Shown piece by piece: positions 29,767 through 40,258 of a stretch of 64,000 nucleotides of DNA. Each line of letters opens with the position of its first letter. Positions within the stretch are counted from its first letter, which is position 1. The stretch is taken from NCBI RefSeq assembly GCF_004367745.1, contig NZ_CP037993.1:2170001-2234000 (forward strand). Reading direction: 5' to 3'. Under the pieces are notes generated by a model. The model was not told the origin of the DNA and made no database searches. It worked only from the letters and a program-made list of their open reading frames with translations. The translations under genes were made by a program, and so were the position numbers. Source of the stretch: Herbaspirillum huttiense. GTDB lineage: Bacteria; Pseudomonadota; Gammaproteobacteria; Burkholderiales; Burkholderiaceae_D.

Positions 29767-30518
29767 GTGCATTGAATCTGCAAGGCCAGGTCGCCCTGGT
29801 GACCGGCGCTTCGCGCGGCATCGGCCGTGCCATCGCCACCGAACTGGCCCGCCAGGGTGCCAAGGTGGTCGGTACGGCGACCTCGGAGTCGGGCGCTGCC
29901 GCCATCACCGAATACCTGGCAGCGCTGGGTCCGGAAGCCGGCCGTGGTGCGGTGCTCAATGTCAATGATGCCGAAGCCAGCGTGGCGCTGGTGGAGCAGG
30001 TGCAGAAGGAATTCGGTGCGCTCTCCATCCTGGTCAACAATGCCGGCATCACCCAGGACCAACTGGCCATGCGCATGAAGGACGAGGAGTGGGACAGCGT
30101 GATCGCCACCAACCTGACCGCCGTCGGCCGCCTTTCGCGCGCCGTGCTGCGTGGCATGATGAAGGCCCGTAGCGGCCGCATCATCAACATCACCTCGGTG
30201 GTGGGCGAGGCCGGCAATCCCGGCCAGATGAACTATGCCGCTGCCAAGGCCGGCGTGGCCGGCATGAGCCGCGCGCTGGCGCGTGAGATCGGCAGCCGCA
30301 ACATCACCGTCAATTGCGTGGCGCCCGGCTTCATCGATACCGACATGACCAAGGCGCTGAACGAGCAGCAGTCCGCCGCCATCCTGCAGCAGATTCCGCT
30401 GGGACGCCTGGGTGCGGCTGAGGAGATCGCCTATGCGGTGGCCTTCCTGGCCTCGCCGCAAGCGGCCTACATCACCGGCACGACGCTCAATGTCAATGGC
30501 GGCATGTACATGGGTTAA
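29763..30518 (+). CDS. fabG: 3-oxoacyl-ACP reductase
   Basis: This NADPH-dependent short-chain dehydrogenase reduces beta-ketoacyl-ACP. The Rossmann motif TGASRGIG is near residues 14-21, the active-site Ser follows in INITSVVGE, and Tyr158 and Lys162 form YAAAK. The 251-residue length is slightly above the usual 244-248. It overlaps fabD by four bases. A 163-base gap with its own promoter precedes acpP. Confidence 0.97.
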   Translation: MSALNLQGQVALVTGASRGIGRAIATELARQGAKVVGTATSESGAAAITEYLAALGPEAGRGAVLNVNDAEASVALVEQVQKEFGALSILVNNAGITQDQLAMRMKDEEWDSVIATNLTAVGRLSRAVLRGMMKARSGRIINITSVVGEAGNPGQMNYAAAKAGVAGMSRALAREIGSRNITVNCVAPGFIDTDMTKALNEQQSAAILQQIPLGRLGAAEEIAYAVAFLASPQAAYITGTTLNVNGGMYMG

Positions 30519-30631
30519 GTAAGTCTTGGGGGCTTGATTCAAGTCCTTTTGACGACTTTTGTTTGCAGTTAAGCTGGACTTGGCACAATCTTGCCAGGAA
30601 TAGTTAAAAGTAAATTTTCCGCGCGCAAACC

Positions 30632-30640
30632 TGCTAAAAT
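30632..30640 (+). promoter_or_regulatory. Extended -10 promoter of acpP
   Basis: TGC-TAAAAT, followed by a GC-rich GCGCGC discriminator, lies 41 bases before the acpP ATG. It would support the high independent expression expected for acyl carrier protein. Confidence 0.6.
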
Positions 30641-30681
30641 GCGCGCACTTTTGTAACCTATCATCCCTCTGGAGGAACACT

Positions 30682-30921
30682 ATGTCCGATATCGAACAAC
30701 GCGTGAAGAAGATCGTCGCTGAGCAACTGGGCGTCGCCGAAGCCGACATCAAGAACGAATCGTCGTTCGTGGACGACCTGGGCGCCGACTCGCTGGACAC
30801 CGTCGAGCTGGTCATGGCACTGGAAGATGAGTTCGAAATGGAAATCCCCGACGAACAAGCTGAAAAGATCACCACCGTGCAACAGGCGATCGACTACGCA
30901 AAGTCGCAAGTCAAGGCCTGA
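30682..30921 (+). CDS. acpP: Acyl carrier protein
   Basis: ACP carries growing acyl chains on a phosphopantetheine arm. The attachment site is Ser37 in [10 protein letters not shown], and helix II ([18 protein letters not shown]) is highly acidic. The 79-residue length is normal. A strong CTGGAGGAA site lies before the ATG. AcpS, which adds the arm, is encoded at 44078 in this window. Confidence 0.98.
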   Translation: MSDIEQRVKKIVAEQLGVAEADIKNESSFVDDLGADSLDTVELVMALEDEFEMEIPDEQAEKITTVQQAIDYAKSQVKA

Positions 30922-30954
30922 TAAGGGCTTTGGTCAAAGTTTCAGGAGAATTGC

Positions 30955-32196
30955 TTGAGCCGCACTCGTGAACGTCGTGTAGTCATTACCGGCCTGGGAT
31001 GCATCTCGCCTGTCGGCAACAACGTCGCCGATACGTGGAGTGCCATCAAGGAAGGCAAGTCCGGCATCGCTACCGTCACCAAGTTCGACGCAACCCCCTT
31101 CACCACGCACTTCGCCGGTGAAGTCAAGGGCTTCAATATCGAGGATTACATCCCCGCCAAGGAAGCGCGTCATATGGATACCTTCATCCACTTCGGCATG
31201 GCCGCCGGTATCCAGGCCATCCAGGACAGTGGATTGACGGTTACGGATGAGAATGCCGAGCGCATTGGCGTCATGATCGGTTCGGGCATCGGCGGCTTGC
31301 CGCTGATCGAAGAAACCCACGCCGAACTGACCAACCGTGGTCCGCGCCGCATCAGCCCCTTCTTCATTCCGGCCTCGATCATCAACATGATCTCGGGCAA
31401 CTTGTCCATCAAGTTCGGTCTGAAGGGCCCCAACCTGGCGATCGTCACCGCCTGCACCACCGGCCTGCATTGCATCGGCTCTGCCGCACGCATGATCATG
31501 TACGGCGATGCGGATGTGATGGTGGCCGGCGGCGCTGAATCCAGCGTTTCGCCGCTGGGTATCGGTGGCTTCGCTTCGGCGCGCGCACTGTCGACCCGCA
31601 ACGACGATCCCGCGACTGCGTCCCGCCCTTGGGACAAGGATCGCGACGGCTTCGTGCTGGGCGAGGGTGCCGGCGTGATGGTGCTCGAAGAGTACGAACA
31701 CGCCAAGGCCCGTGGCGCCAAGATCTATGCAGAACTGCTCGGCTTCGGCATGAGTGGCGATGCCTACCACATGACTGCGCCCAACCTGGATGGTCCGCGC
31801 CGCTGCGTGCTCAATGCACTGCGCGATGCGGGCGTCAATCCGGATGAAGTGCAGTACCTGAACGCGCACGGTACGTCGACCCCCCTGGGCGACAAGAACG
31901 AATCCGACGCGATCAAGGCCGCATTCGGCGACCATGCTTACAAGATGGTTGTCAATTCGACCAAATCCATGACCGGTCACCTTCTGGGTGGTGCCGGTGG
32001 CCTGGAAACGGTGTTGACCGTGCTGGCAGTGCACAATCAGGTGTCGCCGCCGACGATGAACATCTTCAACCAGGATCCGGAGTGCGATCTGGATTACTGC
32101 GCCAACCAGGCGCGGGATATGAAGATCGATATTGCCGTCAAGAACTCCTTCGGGTTCGGCGGCACCAACGGTACCCTGGTCATCGGCAAGATGTAA
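30955..32196 (+). CDS. fabF: Beta-ketoacyl-ACP synthase II (TTG start)
   Basis: FabF elongates acyl-ACP with malonyl-ACP. The triad is Cys167 (TACTTGLH), His305 ([11 protein letters not shown]) and His342 ([11 protein letters not shown]). Translation most likely starts at TTG 30955, with AGGAG seven to eight bases upstream and the family N-terminus [11 protein letters not shown] following at once; no ATG or GTG fits. The 413-residue length is normal. A terminator follows the stop. Confidence 0.96.
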   Translation: MSRTRERRVVITGLGCISPVGNNVADTWSAIKEGKSGIATVTKFDATPFTTHFAGEVKGFNIEDYIPAKEARHMDTFIHFGMAAGIQAIQDSGLTVTDENAERIGVMIGSGIGGLPLIEETHAELTNRGPRRISPFFIPASIINMISGNLSIKFGLKGPNLAIVTACTTGLHCIGSAARMIMYGDADVMVAGGAESSVSPLGIGGFASARALSTRNDDPATASRPWDKDRDGFVLGEGAGVMVLEEYEHAKARGAKIYAELLGFGMSGDAYHMTAPNLDGPRRCVLNALRDAGVNPDEVQYLNAHGTSTPLGDKNESDAIKAAFGDHAYKMVVNSTKSMTGHLLGGAGGLETVLTVLAVHNQVSPPTMNIFNQDPECDLDYCANQARDMKIDIAVKNSFGFGGTNGTLVIGKM

Positions 32197-32204
32197 AATG
32201 CAAG

Positions 32205-32237
32205 ACCCGGCTTCCTTACCGAAGCCGGGTTTGTCGT
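32205..32237 (+). terminator. Terminator after fabF
   Basis: ACCCGGCTTC pairs with GAAGCCGGGT around CTTACC; a T-rich tail ends in five T. Confidence 0.88.
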
Positions 32238-32284
32238 TTTTATGCTGCCCGTTGTTGCGGGTGCGCCTTGCTTCCGGGTATCTC

Positions 32285-32782
32285 ATGTCGATCGCCGTTT
32301 CCGCAGATATCAAACCTTCCCGCTTGTTGCTGCTGGTGACGGCTTTCGCTTGCCTGTGCGTGGCCCTGACGGGTGTGGTGCTGGCGTTCGGGATGCCGGG
32401 TTCGCTGTCCTGGGTGGCGCGCATCGCGCTGGCCATGGCCTGCATCCTCGCTGCCGCACTGGCCCTGGTGCTGGTGTTGCGTGATCGCAAAGTCATTTGG
32501 TTGCACATTTCCGGCACCGGGCAGATCCGCGTGGTGGAACACTTGCTGCCCTCGGCGCGCGCCAAGCCGCAGGTGATGAAGGCCGGACTGGCCCAGCTGC
32601 TGGCCGGCAGCACCATCTGGCCGGGCATGCTGTTCCTGCGCCTGCGGCTGGAAAACGGCAAGATACGTACCATCCCCATCCTCACGGATTCCGTCTCTGA
32701 AGATACATTCCGTGCACTTTCCGTGGCGTGCCGCTGGCTGATCAGTCACAATACGGCCAAGGCAAGACTGCTGGAAAAATGA
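32285..32782 (+). CDS. YgfX-like membrane protein
   Basis: The protein has two hydrophobic helices (about residues 9-30 and 36-60) and a soluble C-terminal part with TIWPGMLFLRLRLENGKIRT and a final DSVSEDTFRALSVACRWL that resembles the YgfX/CptA family ending. YgfX in Escherichia coli has been described as part of a toxin-antitoxin pair with SdhE; here no sdhE-like partner is adjacent. It lies between fabF and rpoE. The ATG at 32285 (MSIAVSADI) is chosen because the membrane helices follow soon after. Confidence 0.6.
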   Translation: MSIAVSADIKPSRLLLLVTAFACLCVALTGVVLAFGMPGSLSWVARIALAMACILAAALALVLVLRDRKVIWLHISGTGQIRVVEHLLPSARAKPQVMKAGLAQLLAGSTIWPGMLFLRLRLENGKIRTIPILTDSVSEDTFRALSVACRWLISHNTAKARLLEK

Positions 32783-32873
32783 GGCCGTCGGGCTTGAAAA
32801 TTGCCGAGCTGGAAGCATCTGCCAAAGGCAATGACGATAAAACAACACGGCCATAAAAAACAAGGAATCCGGT

Positions 32874-33476
32874 TTGACGACAGAACGCGAAATAGACCAA
32901 CAGCTTGTTGAGCGCGTCCAGCGTGGCGACAAGAAGGCGTTCGAGCTATTGGTAGTCAAGTATCAACGCAAGCTGATGCGCCTGGTGTCACGCCTGGTGC
33001 GTGACCAGGCCGAAGCCGAAGACGTGGTGCAGGAAGCCTTCATCAAGGCTTATCGCGCGCTGCCGCAATTCCGCGGCGATTCGGCCTTCTATACCTGGCT
33101 TTACCGCATCGGCATCAACACTGCCAAGAACTATTTGGTCACCATGGGGCGCAGAGCGCCAACTTCGACAGAAGCAGATGCAGAAGAAGCTGAAACTTTT
33201 GACGATGCAGACCATCTGAGGGACATCAACACTCCAGAGTCGATGTTGGCCACCAAGCAGATTGCTCAGACGGTCAATGTGGCGATGGAGGCATTGCCGG
33301 AAGAATTACGTACTGCCATCACGTTGCGCGAGATCGAGGGGTTGAGCTACGACGAGATTGCAGATGCGATGAATTGTCCGATCGGCACCGTGCGCAGCCG
33401 CATTTTCCGCGCCCGGGAAGCTATTGCCGAGAAGCTGCGTCCATTGCTGGATACGGCAGCGGACAAGCGCTGGTAA
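32874..33476 (+). CDS. rpoE: Sigma factor RpoE / AlgU type (TTG start)
   Basis: This ECF sigma factor directs transcription of envelope-stress genes. Region 2 is seen in LVVKYQRKLMRLVSRLVRDQ, EDVVQEAFIKAYRALPQFRG and FYTWLYRIGINTAKNYL; region 4 in ALPEELRTAITLREIEGLSY and EIADAMNCPIGTVRSRIFRA. The likely start is TTG 32874 with AAGGA seven bases upstream and the family N-terminus REIDQQLVERVQRGD following. The 200 residues are normal. rseA, rseB and mucD follow in order. Confidence 0.96.
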   Translation: MTTEREIDQQLVERVQRGDKKAFELLVVKYQRKLMRLVSRLVRDQAEAEDVVQEAFIKAYRALPQFRGDSAFYTWLYRIGINTAKNYLVTMGRRAPTSTEADAEEAETFDDADHLRDINTPESMLATKQIAQTVNVAMEALPEELRTAITLREIEGLSYDEIADAMNCPIGTVRSRIFRAREAIAEKLRPLLDTAADKRW

Positions 33477-33552
33477 TGAGGCCACAAGCCTGTTGTTAAA
33501 AAGAAAATAATAAAGCGGGTATGGAACTAAGATATTTGCCGGGTGACTGCAC

Positions 33553-34245
33553 ATGGATACCAAAGTAACGACCAAAGAACAGATCTCAGCCCTCGCCGAT
33601 GGTGAGCTGAGCACTGAAGAAATGACCCTTGCCTTCGCGGCCCTGCGTTCTTCCAAGGACGCCCAGGACGCTTGGGAGGATTACCATCGCATCGGCGAGG
33701 TGCTGCGTTCGGAGGAGATGGATGTCTCCCTGAGTGCCGGCTTCTCGGCCAAGATGAGCGCGCTGCTCGATGCCGAACCGACCATCGTTGCCCCGCAGGC
33801 CGCAGTGGCCGAGCCGGTCAAGGCAGCCGCGGCCGCTCCGGTGGTGCAAGCTGTGGCGGCTGCCAATGGCGACCATCGCGCGAGCCGTCCAGGCCGCCTG
33901 GTGCGTTTCCTGATGCCTAGCGCCGCAGCGGCTGCTGCTGCCGTGGCTGCCGTGTTCGTGGCCATGCCGCAGCAAGCGGTGGTGACGGCGGACGCCAAAG
34001 TGGCTGCACCGGTGGCCCAGGTGGCGTCGGCTCCGGTCAATGTGCCTTCGGCCATTGCTACCGTGGCTGACACCAACGGCAATCCGCAGAACGTGAATCA
34101 ACTGAGCTCGCTGGCCCAGCAGGGTGAAGTCAAGCGCGATCCGCGCATCGACGACTATCTGTTCGCTCACCAGCGCTTCTCGCCTTCCTACAGTTCGGCG
34201 CAATACGCCCGTTCCGCAGCTTTCTCCTCGGACGCAGACAAGTAA
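33553..34245 (+). CDS. rseA: Anti-sigma-E factor RseA (MucA)
   Basis: RseA holds RpoE at the inner membrane until cleaved under stress. The N-terminal sigma-binding domain has ISALADGELSTEEMTLAFAA and AWEDYHRIGEVLRSEEM. One membrane helix (FLMPSAAAAAAAVAAVFVAM, around residues 118-138) divides it from an Ala/Val-rich periplasmic tail ending with YLFAHQRFSPS. The 230-residue length is typical for Burkholderiales. rseB begins one base after the stop. Confidence 0.94.
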   Translation: MDTKVTTKEQISALADGELSTEEMTLAFAALRSSKDAQDAWEDYHRIGEVLRSEEMDVSLSAGFSAKMSALLDAEPTIVAPQAAVAEPVKAAAAAPVVQAVAAANGDHRASRPGRLVRFLMPSAAAAAAAVAAVFVAMPQQAVVTADAKVAAPVAQVASAPVNVPSAIATVADTNGNPQNVNQLSSLAQQGEVKRDPRIDDYLFAHQRFSPSYSSAQYARSAAFSSDADK

Positions 34246-34246
34246 G

Positions 34247-35293
34247 ATGCATCTGACGGGGCGTCTGTACGGCGTACTGTGCTTGCTGGCCACGTTGTTA
34301 GGGTTCTCCTTGACGCCATCCGCTCAAGCGGCGGATGGCGTTTCTACAACTGCGGCCAGTGAAGCCACCACTTCTTCCGCATTGCTGGCGCAATTGCAAA
34401 AAATGCAAGCTGCCGCCCAGCGTCTCAATTACTCAGGCAGTTTCGTCTACCAGCAGGCGGCGCAGATGCGCAGCTCGCGGGTCACCCATGTGGTAGCCGG
34501 CAAGAGCGAGCTGGAAAAGCTGGAGCTCCTCGATGGCAAGCCGCGTGAATTCGTGCGCGACAACGAGGATGTGGCCAGCTATGACCCCGACCAGCGCATC
34601 GTGCGCCGGGAAAAACGGGTCACGCGCGACACCTTCCCGGCCATCGTCGATGCGCGCCCGGAGGATCTGGCGCGCTTCTACCGGCTGCAGTCCGATGGCG
34701 ATGAACGTGTGGCCGGCCGCAGCTGCCAGGCCATCGTGCTGGCACCGCGCGACAAGCTGCGCTACGGCTACCGTTTCTGTGCCGATCAGGCCACCGGCCT
34801 GCTCTTGCGCGCGCAGACGCTGGATGGCCGCGGCGAGGTGATCGAACAGATCGCCTTTACCCAGATCGACATCGGGGGGATTGATCGTGCCCGGGTCAAC
34901 CCCACTTACAAGGACACGCGCGGTTGGCGCGTCGAGAAGGCGGCCCTGGTGCCGGCCGACCTGTCGGCCTGGCAAATCACGCCGCCGCCGGGTTTCCGGA
35001 AGATCCAGCAGGTGCGGCGCGTGATTTCCGATAGTGGTGAAGCGGGTGCGGCACCGGCACAGAACCGTCCGGCTGAGCGCGAAGTCTCGCAGATCGTGTT
35101 TTCAGACGGGCTGGCGGCCATTTCGGTCTTCATCGAGCCGGGCAACCAGGGCCGGGAAGAGGGTACGATACAACAGGGTGCCATGAACATCCTGGGCCGA
35201 CGCCAGGGCGATTACTGGCTGACCGTCGTTGGAGAAGTGCCCGCCGCTGCAATCCGTCAGGTAGCCAATTCCATTGAACTGAAATCCAAATAA
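34247..35293 (+). CDS. rseB: Sigma-E regulator RseB / MucB
   Basis: RseB is a periplasmic protein that binds RseA and delays its cleavage until lipopolysaccharide or lipoprotein signals arrive. A signal peptide (LYGVLCLLATLLGFSLTPSA, cleavage after AQA) leads into the LolA-like domain (RLNYSGSFVYQQAAQMRSS, KPREFVRDNEDV) and the C-terminal MucB domain (FSDGLAAISVFIEPG). ATG 34247 is one base after the rseA stop. Its 348 residues are normal. Confidence 0.94.
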   Translation: MHLTGRLYGVLCLLATLLGFSLTPSAQAADGVSTTAASEATTSSALLAQLQKMQAAAQRLNYSGSFVYQQAAQMRSSRVTHVVAGKSELEKLELLDGKPREFVRDNEDVASYDPDQRIVRREKRVTRDTFPAIVDARPEDLARFYRLQSDGDERVAGRSCQAIVLAPRDKLRYGYRFCADQATGLLLRAQTLDGRGEVIEQIAFTQIDIGGIDRARVNPTYKDTRGWRVEKAALVPADLSAWQITPPPGFRKIQQVRRVISDSGEAGAAPAQNRPAEREVSQIVFSDGLAAISVFIEPGNQGREEGTIQQGAMNILGRRQGDYWLTVVGEVPAAAIRQVANSIELKSK

Positions 35294-35307
35294 AAGAGAC
35301 CGTTGCA

Positions 35308-36789
35308 ATGACTCCCATGAAGAACACTCTTGCCGGCGCCTTGCTGGCCGCGTCCGTCTTTGCTGCAGCACCGGCCGTGCAGGCCGCGCCTCCCGTGGCT
35401 TCGCCCACGGTGGCGGCCCTGCCTGACTTCGCTGACATCGTCGAGCGCACCGGTCCGGCGGTGGTGAATATTCGTACTACCGAGCGCGTACGCCAGAATG
35501 CCCAGGGGCAGGGTGGCGGCATGGATGATCCGGAAATGCAGGAATTCTTCCGCCGCTTCTTCGGTATTCCCATCCCGCGTCAGCAGCAGCCGGGTACCCC
35601 GCGCGGCAATGGCAAGCAGGGTGGCCAGGGCCAGCAGGAAGAAGTGCCGCGTGGCGTGGGCTCGGGCTTCATCATCTCGGCCGATGGTTTCATCATGACC
35701 AATGCGCACGTGGTGGATGGGGCCAGCGAGGTCTACGTGACCCTGACCGACAAACGTGAATTCAAGGCCAGGATCGTGGGTTCGGATACCCGCACCGACG
35801 TGGCAGTGCTCAAGATCGATGGCAGCAACCTGCCGCGCCTGAACATGGGCGACTCCGACAAGATCCGTGTCGGTGAGTGGGTGCTGGCCATCGGCTCGCC
35901 CTTCGGCCTGGAAAATACCGTGACCGCCGGCATCGTCTCGGCCAAGGCGCGTGACACTGGCGACTATCTGCCGCTGATCCAGACCGACGTGGCGGTCAAC
36001 CCGGGCAACTCGGGTGGTCCGCTGATCAACCTCAAGGGTGAAGTGGTCGGCATCAATTCGCAGATTTACAGCCGCTCCGGCGGCTTCATGGGGATCTCCT
36101 TCGCGGTACCCATCGATGAGGCGCTGCGAGTAGCCGACCAGCTCAAGGCCAGCGGACGCGTCACGCGCGGCCGTATCGGCGTGCAGATCGGTGAAGTGAC
36201 CAAGGATGTGGCCGAATCGCTGGGCCTGGCCCGCGCGCAAGGCGCGCTGGTGCAACGCGTGGAAGCCGGTGGCCCGGCTGACAAGGCGGGCCTGGAGGCG
36301 GGTGACATCATCCTGAAATACAACGGTGCAGCCATCGAGCGACCGAGCGACCTGCCGCGCATGGTCGGTGCCACCAAGCCGGGAGCCAAGGCCACCGTCA
36401 ATATCTGGCGCAAGGGCAGCGCCCGCGACGTCAGCGTGACAGTGGTCGAGCTGGAAGCCGACAAGCCCAAGCAGGCCGAGGAAAAGAAGGCCAAGCCCGA
36501 CAACACCCCCAACTCCCTGGGCCTGGTGGTGAGCGACCTGAGTGATGCGCAGAAGAAGGAGCTGAAGGTCGACAACGGCGTGCTGGTGGAAAACGTCAGC
36601 GGTGCCGCTGCCGCCGCCGGCATCCGTCCGGGCGACGTGATCCAGCGCCTCAACGAGGTCGATGTCAACGACAGCAAGCAGTTCGGCCAGCTGGTGGCCA
36701 AGCTCGATGCCAAGAAGCGGGCTGCGGTGCTGGTGCGCCGTGGTGACTCTTCGCAGTTCGTGCCGCTGCGTCCGAACGGCGGCAACTGA
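35308..36789 (+). CDS. mucD: Periplasmic serine protease MucD/DegP-type
   Basis: This Do-family protease degrades or refolds damaged envelope proteins. A signal peptide ends near VQA. The catalytic triad is His134 (TNAHVVDG), Asp164 (RTDVAVLKI) and Ser235 (GNSGGPL). Two PDZ domains follow (about residues 285-380 and 400-490). An unusual Gln/Gly-rich stretch near residues 90-112 precedes the protease fold, as in other Do proteins. It closes the sigma-E operon and a terminator follows. The second Met (35317) is an alternative start. Confidence 0.95.
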   Translation: MTPMKNTLAGALLAASVFAAAPAVQAAPPVASPTVAALPDFADIVERTGPAVVNIRTTERVRQNAQGQGGGMDDPEMQEFFRRFFGIPIPRQQQPGTPRGNGKQGGQGQQEEVPRGVGSGFIISADGFIMTNAHVVDGASEVYVTLTDKREFKARIVGSDTRTDVAVLKIDGSNLPRLNMGDSDKIRVGEWVLAIGSPFGLENTVTAGIVSAKARDTGDYLPLIQTDVAVNPGNSGGPLINLKGEVVGINSQIYSRSGGFMGISFAVPIDEALRVADQLKASGRVTRGRIGVQIGEVTKDVAESLGLARAQGALVQRVEAGGPADKAGLEAGDIILKYNGAAIERPSDLPRMVGATKPGAKATVNIWRKGSARDVSVTVVELEADKPKQAEEKKAKPDNTPNSLGLVVSDLSDAQKKELKVDNGVLVENVSGAAAAAGIRPGDVIQRLNEVDVNDSKQFGQLVAKLDAKKRAAVLVRRGDSSQFVPLRPNGGN

Positions 36790-36832
36790 AGCCGGGCCAT
36801 TTTTCCGTAAAATTGCCTGATACTTCAGCATG

Positions 36833-36866
36833 AAGGCTGCGGCTCCTTGGGGCCGCAGCCTTTTTC
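36833..36866 (+). terminator. Terminator after mucD
   Basis: AAGGCTGCGGC pairs with GCCGCAGCCTT around an eight-base loop and five T follow. Confidence 0.9.
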
Positions 36867-36910
36867 CTTGGTTCGCGTCGGGCTGAGGGAAGAAACTTTC
36901 ATATGAGCCT

Positions 36911-37204
36911 ATGACCACCCCTTCTTCGCCCTCAGCCGCAGGGCAAGCCTTGCACTTCATCATCTATTCGCGCAGCTACTGCCACCTGTGCGAAGACCTG
37001 CGTGACGCCTTGCGCCAGGCACTGGGCGAGATCCCGGCCGTGATCGAGATGGTCGATGTGGATGCCGATGAGGCGCTGGTGGCGCGTTACGATGAGCTGG
37101 TGCCGGTGCTGATGGGGCAGGGCAGTAATGGTCAGTGGCAGGAGTTGTGCCATTACCATCTGGACAAGGCGCGCCTGCAGGCATTTGTTGCTGAAATGAA
37201 ATAA
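36911..37204 (+). CDS. Glutaredoxin-family protein (DUF836 type)
   Basis: The 97-residue protein has a thioredoxin-like fold with a redox motif C-H-L-C at residues 24-27 ([12 protein letters not shown]) and a conserved Val-Pro turn in [11 protein letters not shown]. Members of this group commonly lie between mucD and lepA in Burkholderiales. Its electron partner is unknown. It stands after the mucD terminator and before the lepA leader hairpin, so it may be transcribed alone. Confidence 0.87.
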   Translation: MTTPSSPSAAGQALHFIIYSRSYCHLCEDLRDALRQALGEIPAVIEMVDVDADEALVARYDELVPVLMGQGSNGQWQELCHYHLDKARLQAFVAEMK

Positions 37205-37305
37205 GTTGTGTTGTCGCAGCCAAGTCCGGCTGCACGGCCTGGCACCGGAAAGTCGGGCTTGTCCCTGTGAATTCCGGTAAAATGCCGGGTCGAATAAGCT
37301 GTTGC

Positions 37306-37349
37306 AAAGGCGCTCGGCTGGGCAAAGCCCGCTACAGAGCGCCTTTTTT
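37306..37349 (+). terminator. Terminator-like hairpin in the lepA leader
   Basis: GGCGCTC pairs with GAGCGCC, with an inner GGGC/GCCC stem, and six T follow. It ends only 19 bases before the lepA ATG, leaving no room for a promoter between, so transcripts reaching lepA from upstream must pass it. It may attenuate lepA or end the glutaredoxin message. Confidence 0.75.
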
Positions 37350-37368
37350 CATCGTTTCCAGTCTGTTA

Positions 37369-39162
<1,794 letters not shown>

Positions 39163-39163
39163 C

Positions 39164-40078
39164 ATGCAGGCTTTGTTGGGCAACTTCGCACTCATTCTGT
39201 TCGTGCTGATGCTGGTGACCGGCGTGATCTGGTTCGCCGACACCTTCTTCCTCTCCAAGCAGCGCCGCGCCCGCGCCGACGCCGCCCTGGCCGAGTTCGA
39301 CGCCGCTGTCGCGCGCGACCAGGCGCAAGGCGTCAAGCGTGACGGTACCGTCGCCACCGCCCGTGCCGACCTGCAGGCGCGCCACCTGAAGCAGCCGGCC
39401 TGGATCGAATATTCCGGCAGCTTCTTCCCGGTGATCGCACTGGTGTTCTGCCTGCGCTCATTCCTGTATGAGCCGTTCAAGATTCCGTCCAGCTCGATGG
39501 TGCCGACGCTGCTGGTGGGCGACCTGATCCTGGTGAACAAATTCACCTACGGTATCCGCCTGCCCATCATCAACAAGAAGATCATCGAAGTGAACCAGCC
39601 GCAGCGCGGCGACGTCATGGTCTTCAAGTACCCGAAGGACATGTCGGTGGACTACATCAAGCGCGTGGTGGGCGTGCCTGGTGATAAAATAGTCTATAAA
39701 AACAAGCGCTTAACGGTTAATGGTGAACAAATTTCTTACAAAGCGCTGCCGGATTATCTGGATGACGAAAATCTGACGTACTATAAGCAATGGCAGGAAA
39801 ACCTGACCGGCGTGGAGCACAAGATTCTCACTGATGAGCGTGCTCCCAACTTCGTGCCCAATCCCGATGCCTTCCCGCATCATGAGCTGTGCACCTACAA
39901 CGCCGAAGGTTTCGCCTGCACGGTGCCGCCGGGTGAATATTTCATGATGGGCGACAACCGGGACAACAGCCTCGACAGTCGCTACTGGGGCTTCGTGCCG
40001 GACCAGAACATCGTTGGCAAGGCCTTCTTTGTCTGGATGAACCTGGGCGATATCAAGCGGATCGGCAGCTTCCACTAA
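39164..40078 (+). CDS. lepB: Signal peptidase I
   Basis: This inner-membrane enzyme cleaves signal peptides from exported proteins. Two N-terminal helices (LILFVLMLVTGVIWFADTFF and a second near residue 85-100) anchor it. The catalytic dyad is Ser111 (PSSSMVPTLLVGD) and Lys166 (YIKRVVGVPGD); the GDNRDNSLDSRYWGFV signature is near the end. A stretch at about 39680-39790 is AT-rich compared with the rest. Its 304 residues are typical. It directly follows lepA. Confidence 0.96.
   Translation: MQALLGNFALILFVLMLVTGVIWFADTFFLSKQRRARADAALAEFDAAVARDQAQGVKRDGTVATARADLQARHLKQPAWIEYSGSFFPVIALVFCLRSFLYEPFKIPSSSMVPTLLVGDLILVNKFTYGIRLPIINKKIIEVNQPQRGDVMVFKYPKDMSVDYIKRVVGVPGDKIVYKNKRLTVNGEQISYKALPDYLDDENLTYYKQWQENLTGVEHKILTDERAPNFVPNPDAFPHHELCTYNAEGFACTVPPGEYFMMGDNRDNSLDSRYWGFVPDQNIVGKAFFVWMNLGDIKRIGSFH
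39682..39690 (+). promoter_or_regulatory. Possible internal promoter inside lepB
   Basis: TGA-TAAAAT is an extended -10 match within an AT-rich patch of lepB. No good -35 is seen. It could add transcripts for rnc-era-recO, but it may be chance. Confidence 0.25.
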
Positions 40079-40215
40079 GAGCGCGCCGCATCCTGGTCCA
40101 GCAGCTTGCGCAGTTTCTGCAGTTTCCAATTGGCAACTTTGCATTGTGGAGGCAGACCCGGAGCAGTTTTCAGCTTTGCTTTGAACCGATCCCGCTGACT
40201 GGTCAGGCTGGTAAT

Positions 40216-40247
40216 CCCCGATCCACGCGCCACTGCGCGTATCGGGG
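40216..40247 (+). promoter_or_regulatory. Hairpin in the rnc leader
   Basis: CCCCGAT (40216-40222) pairs with ATCGGGG (40241-40247) and ACGCGC with GCGCGT around CACT, giving 13 pairs with a two-base bulge, just before the rnc start. No T run follows, so it is not a terminator. RNase III genes are often autoregulated by cleavage of such a leader structure. Confidence 0.55.
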
Positions 40248-40258
40248 CGGCAGACTGA

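Noticed and set aside
32285..32782. Toxin-antitoxin system from the YgfX-like gene
   Set aside because: No sdhE/ygfY-like partner lies next to it, and its position between fabF and rpoE is the ordinary conserved one.
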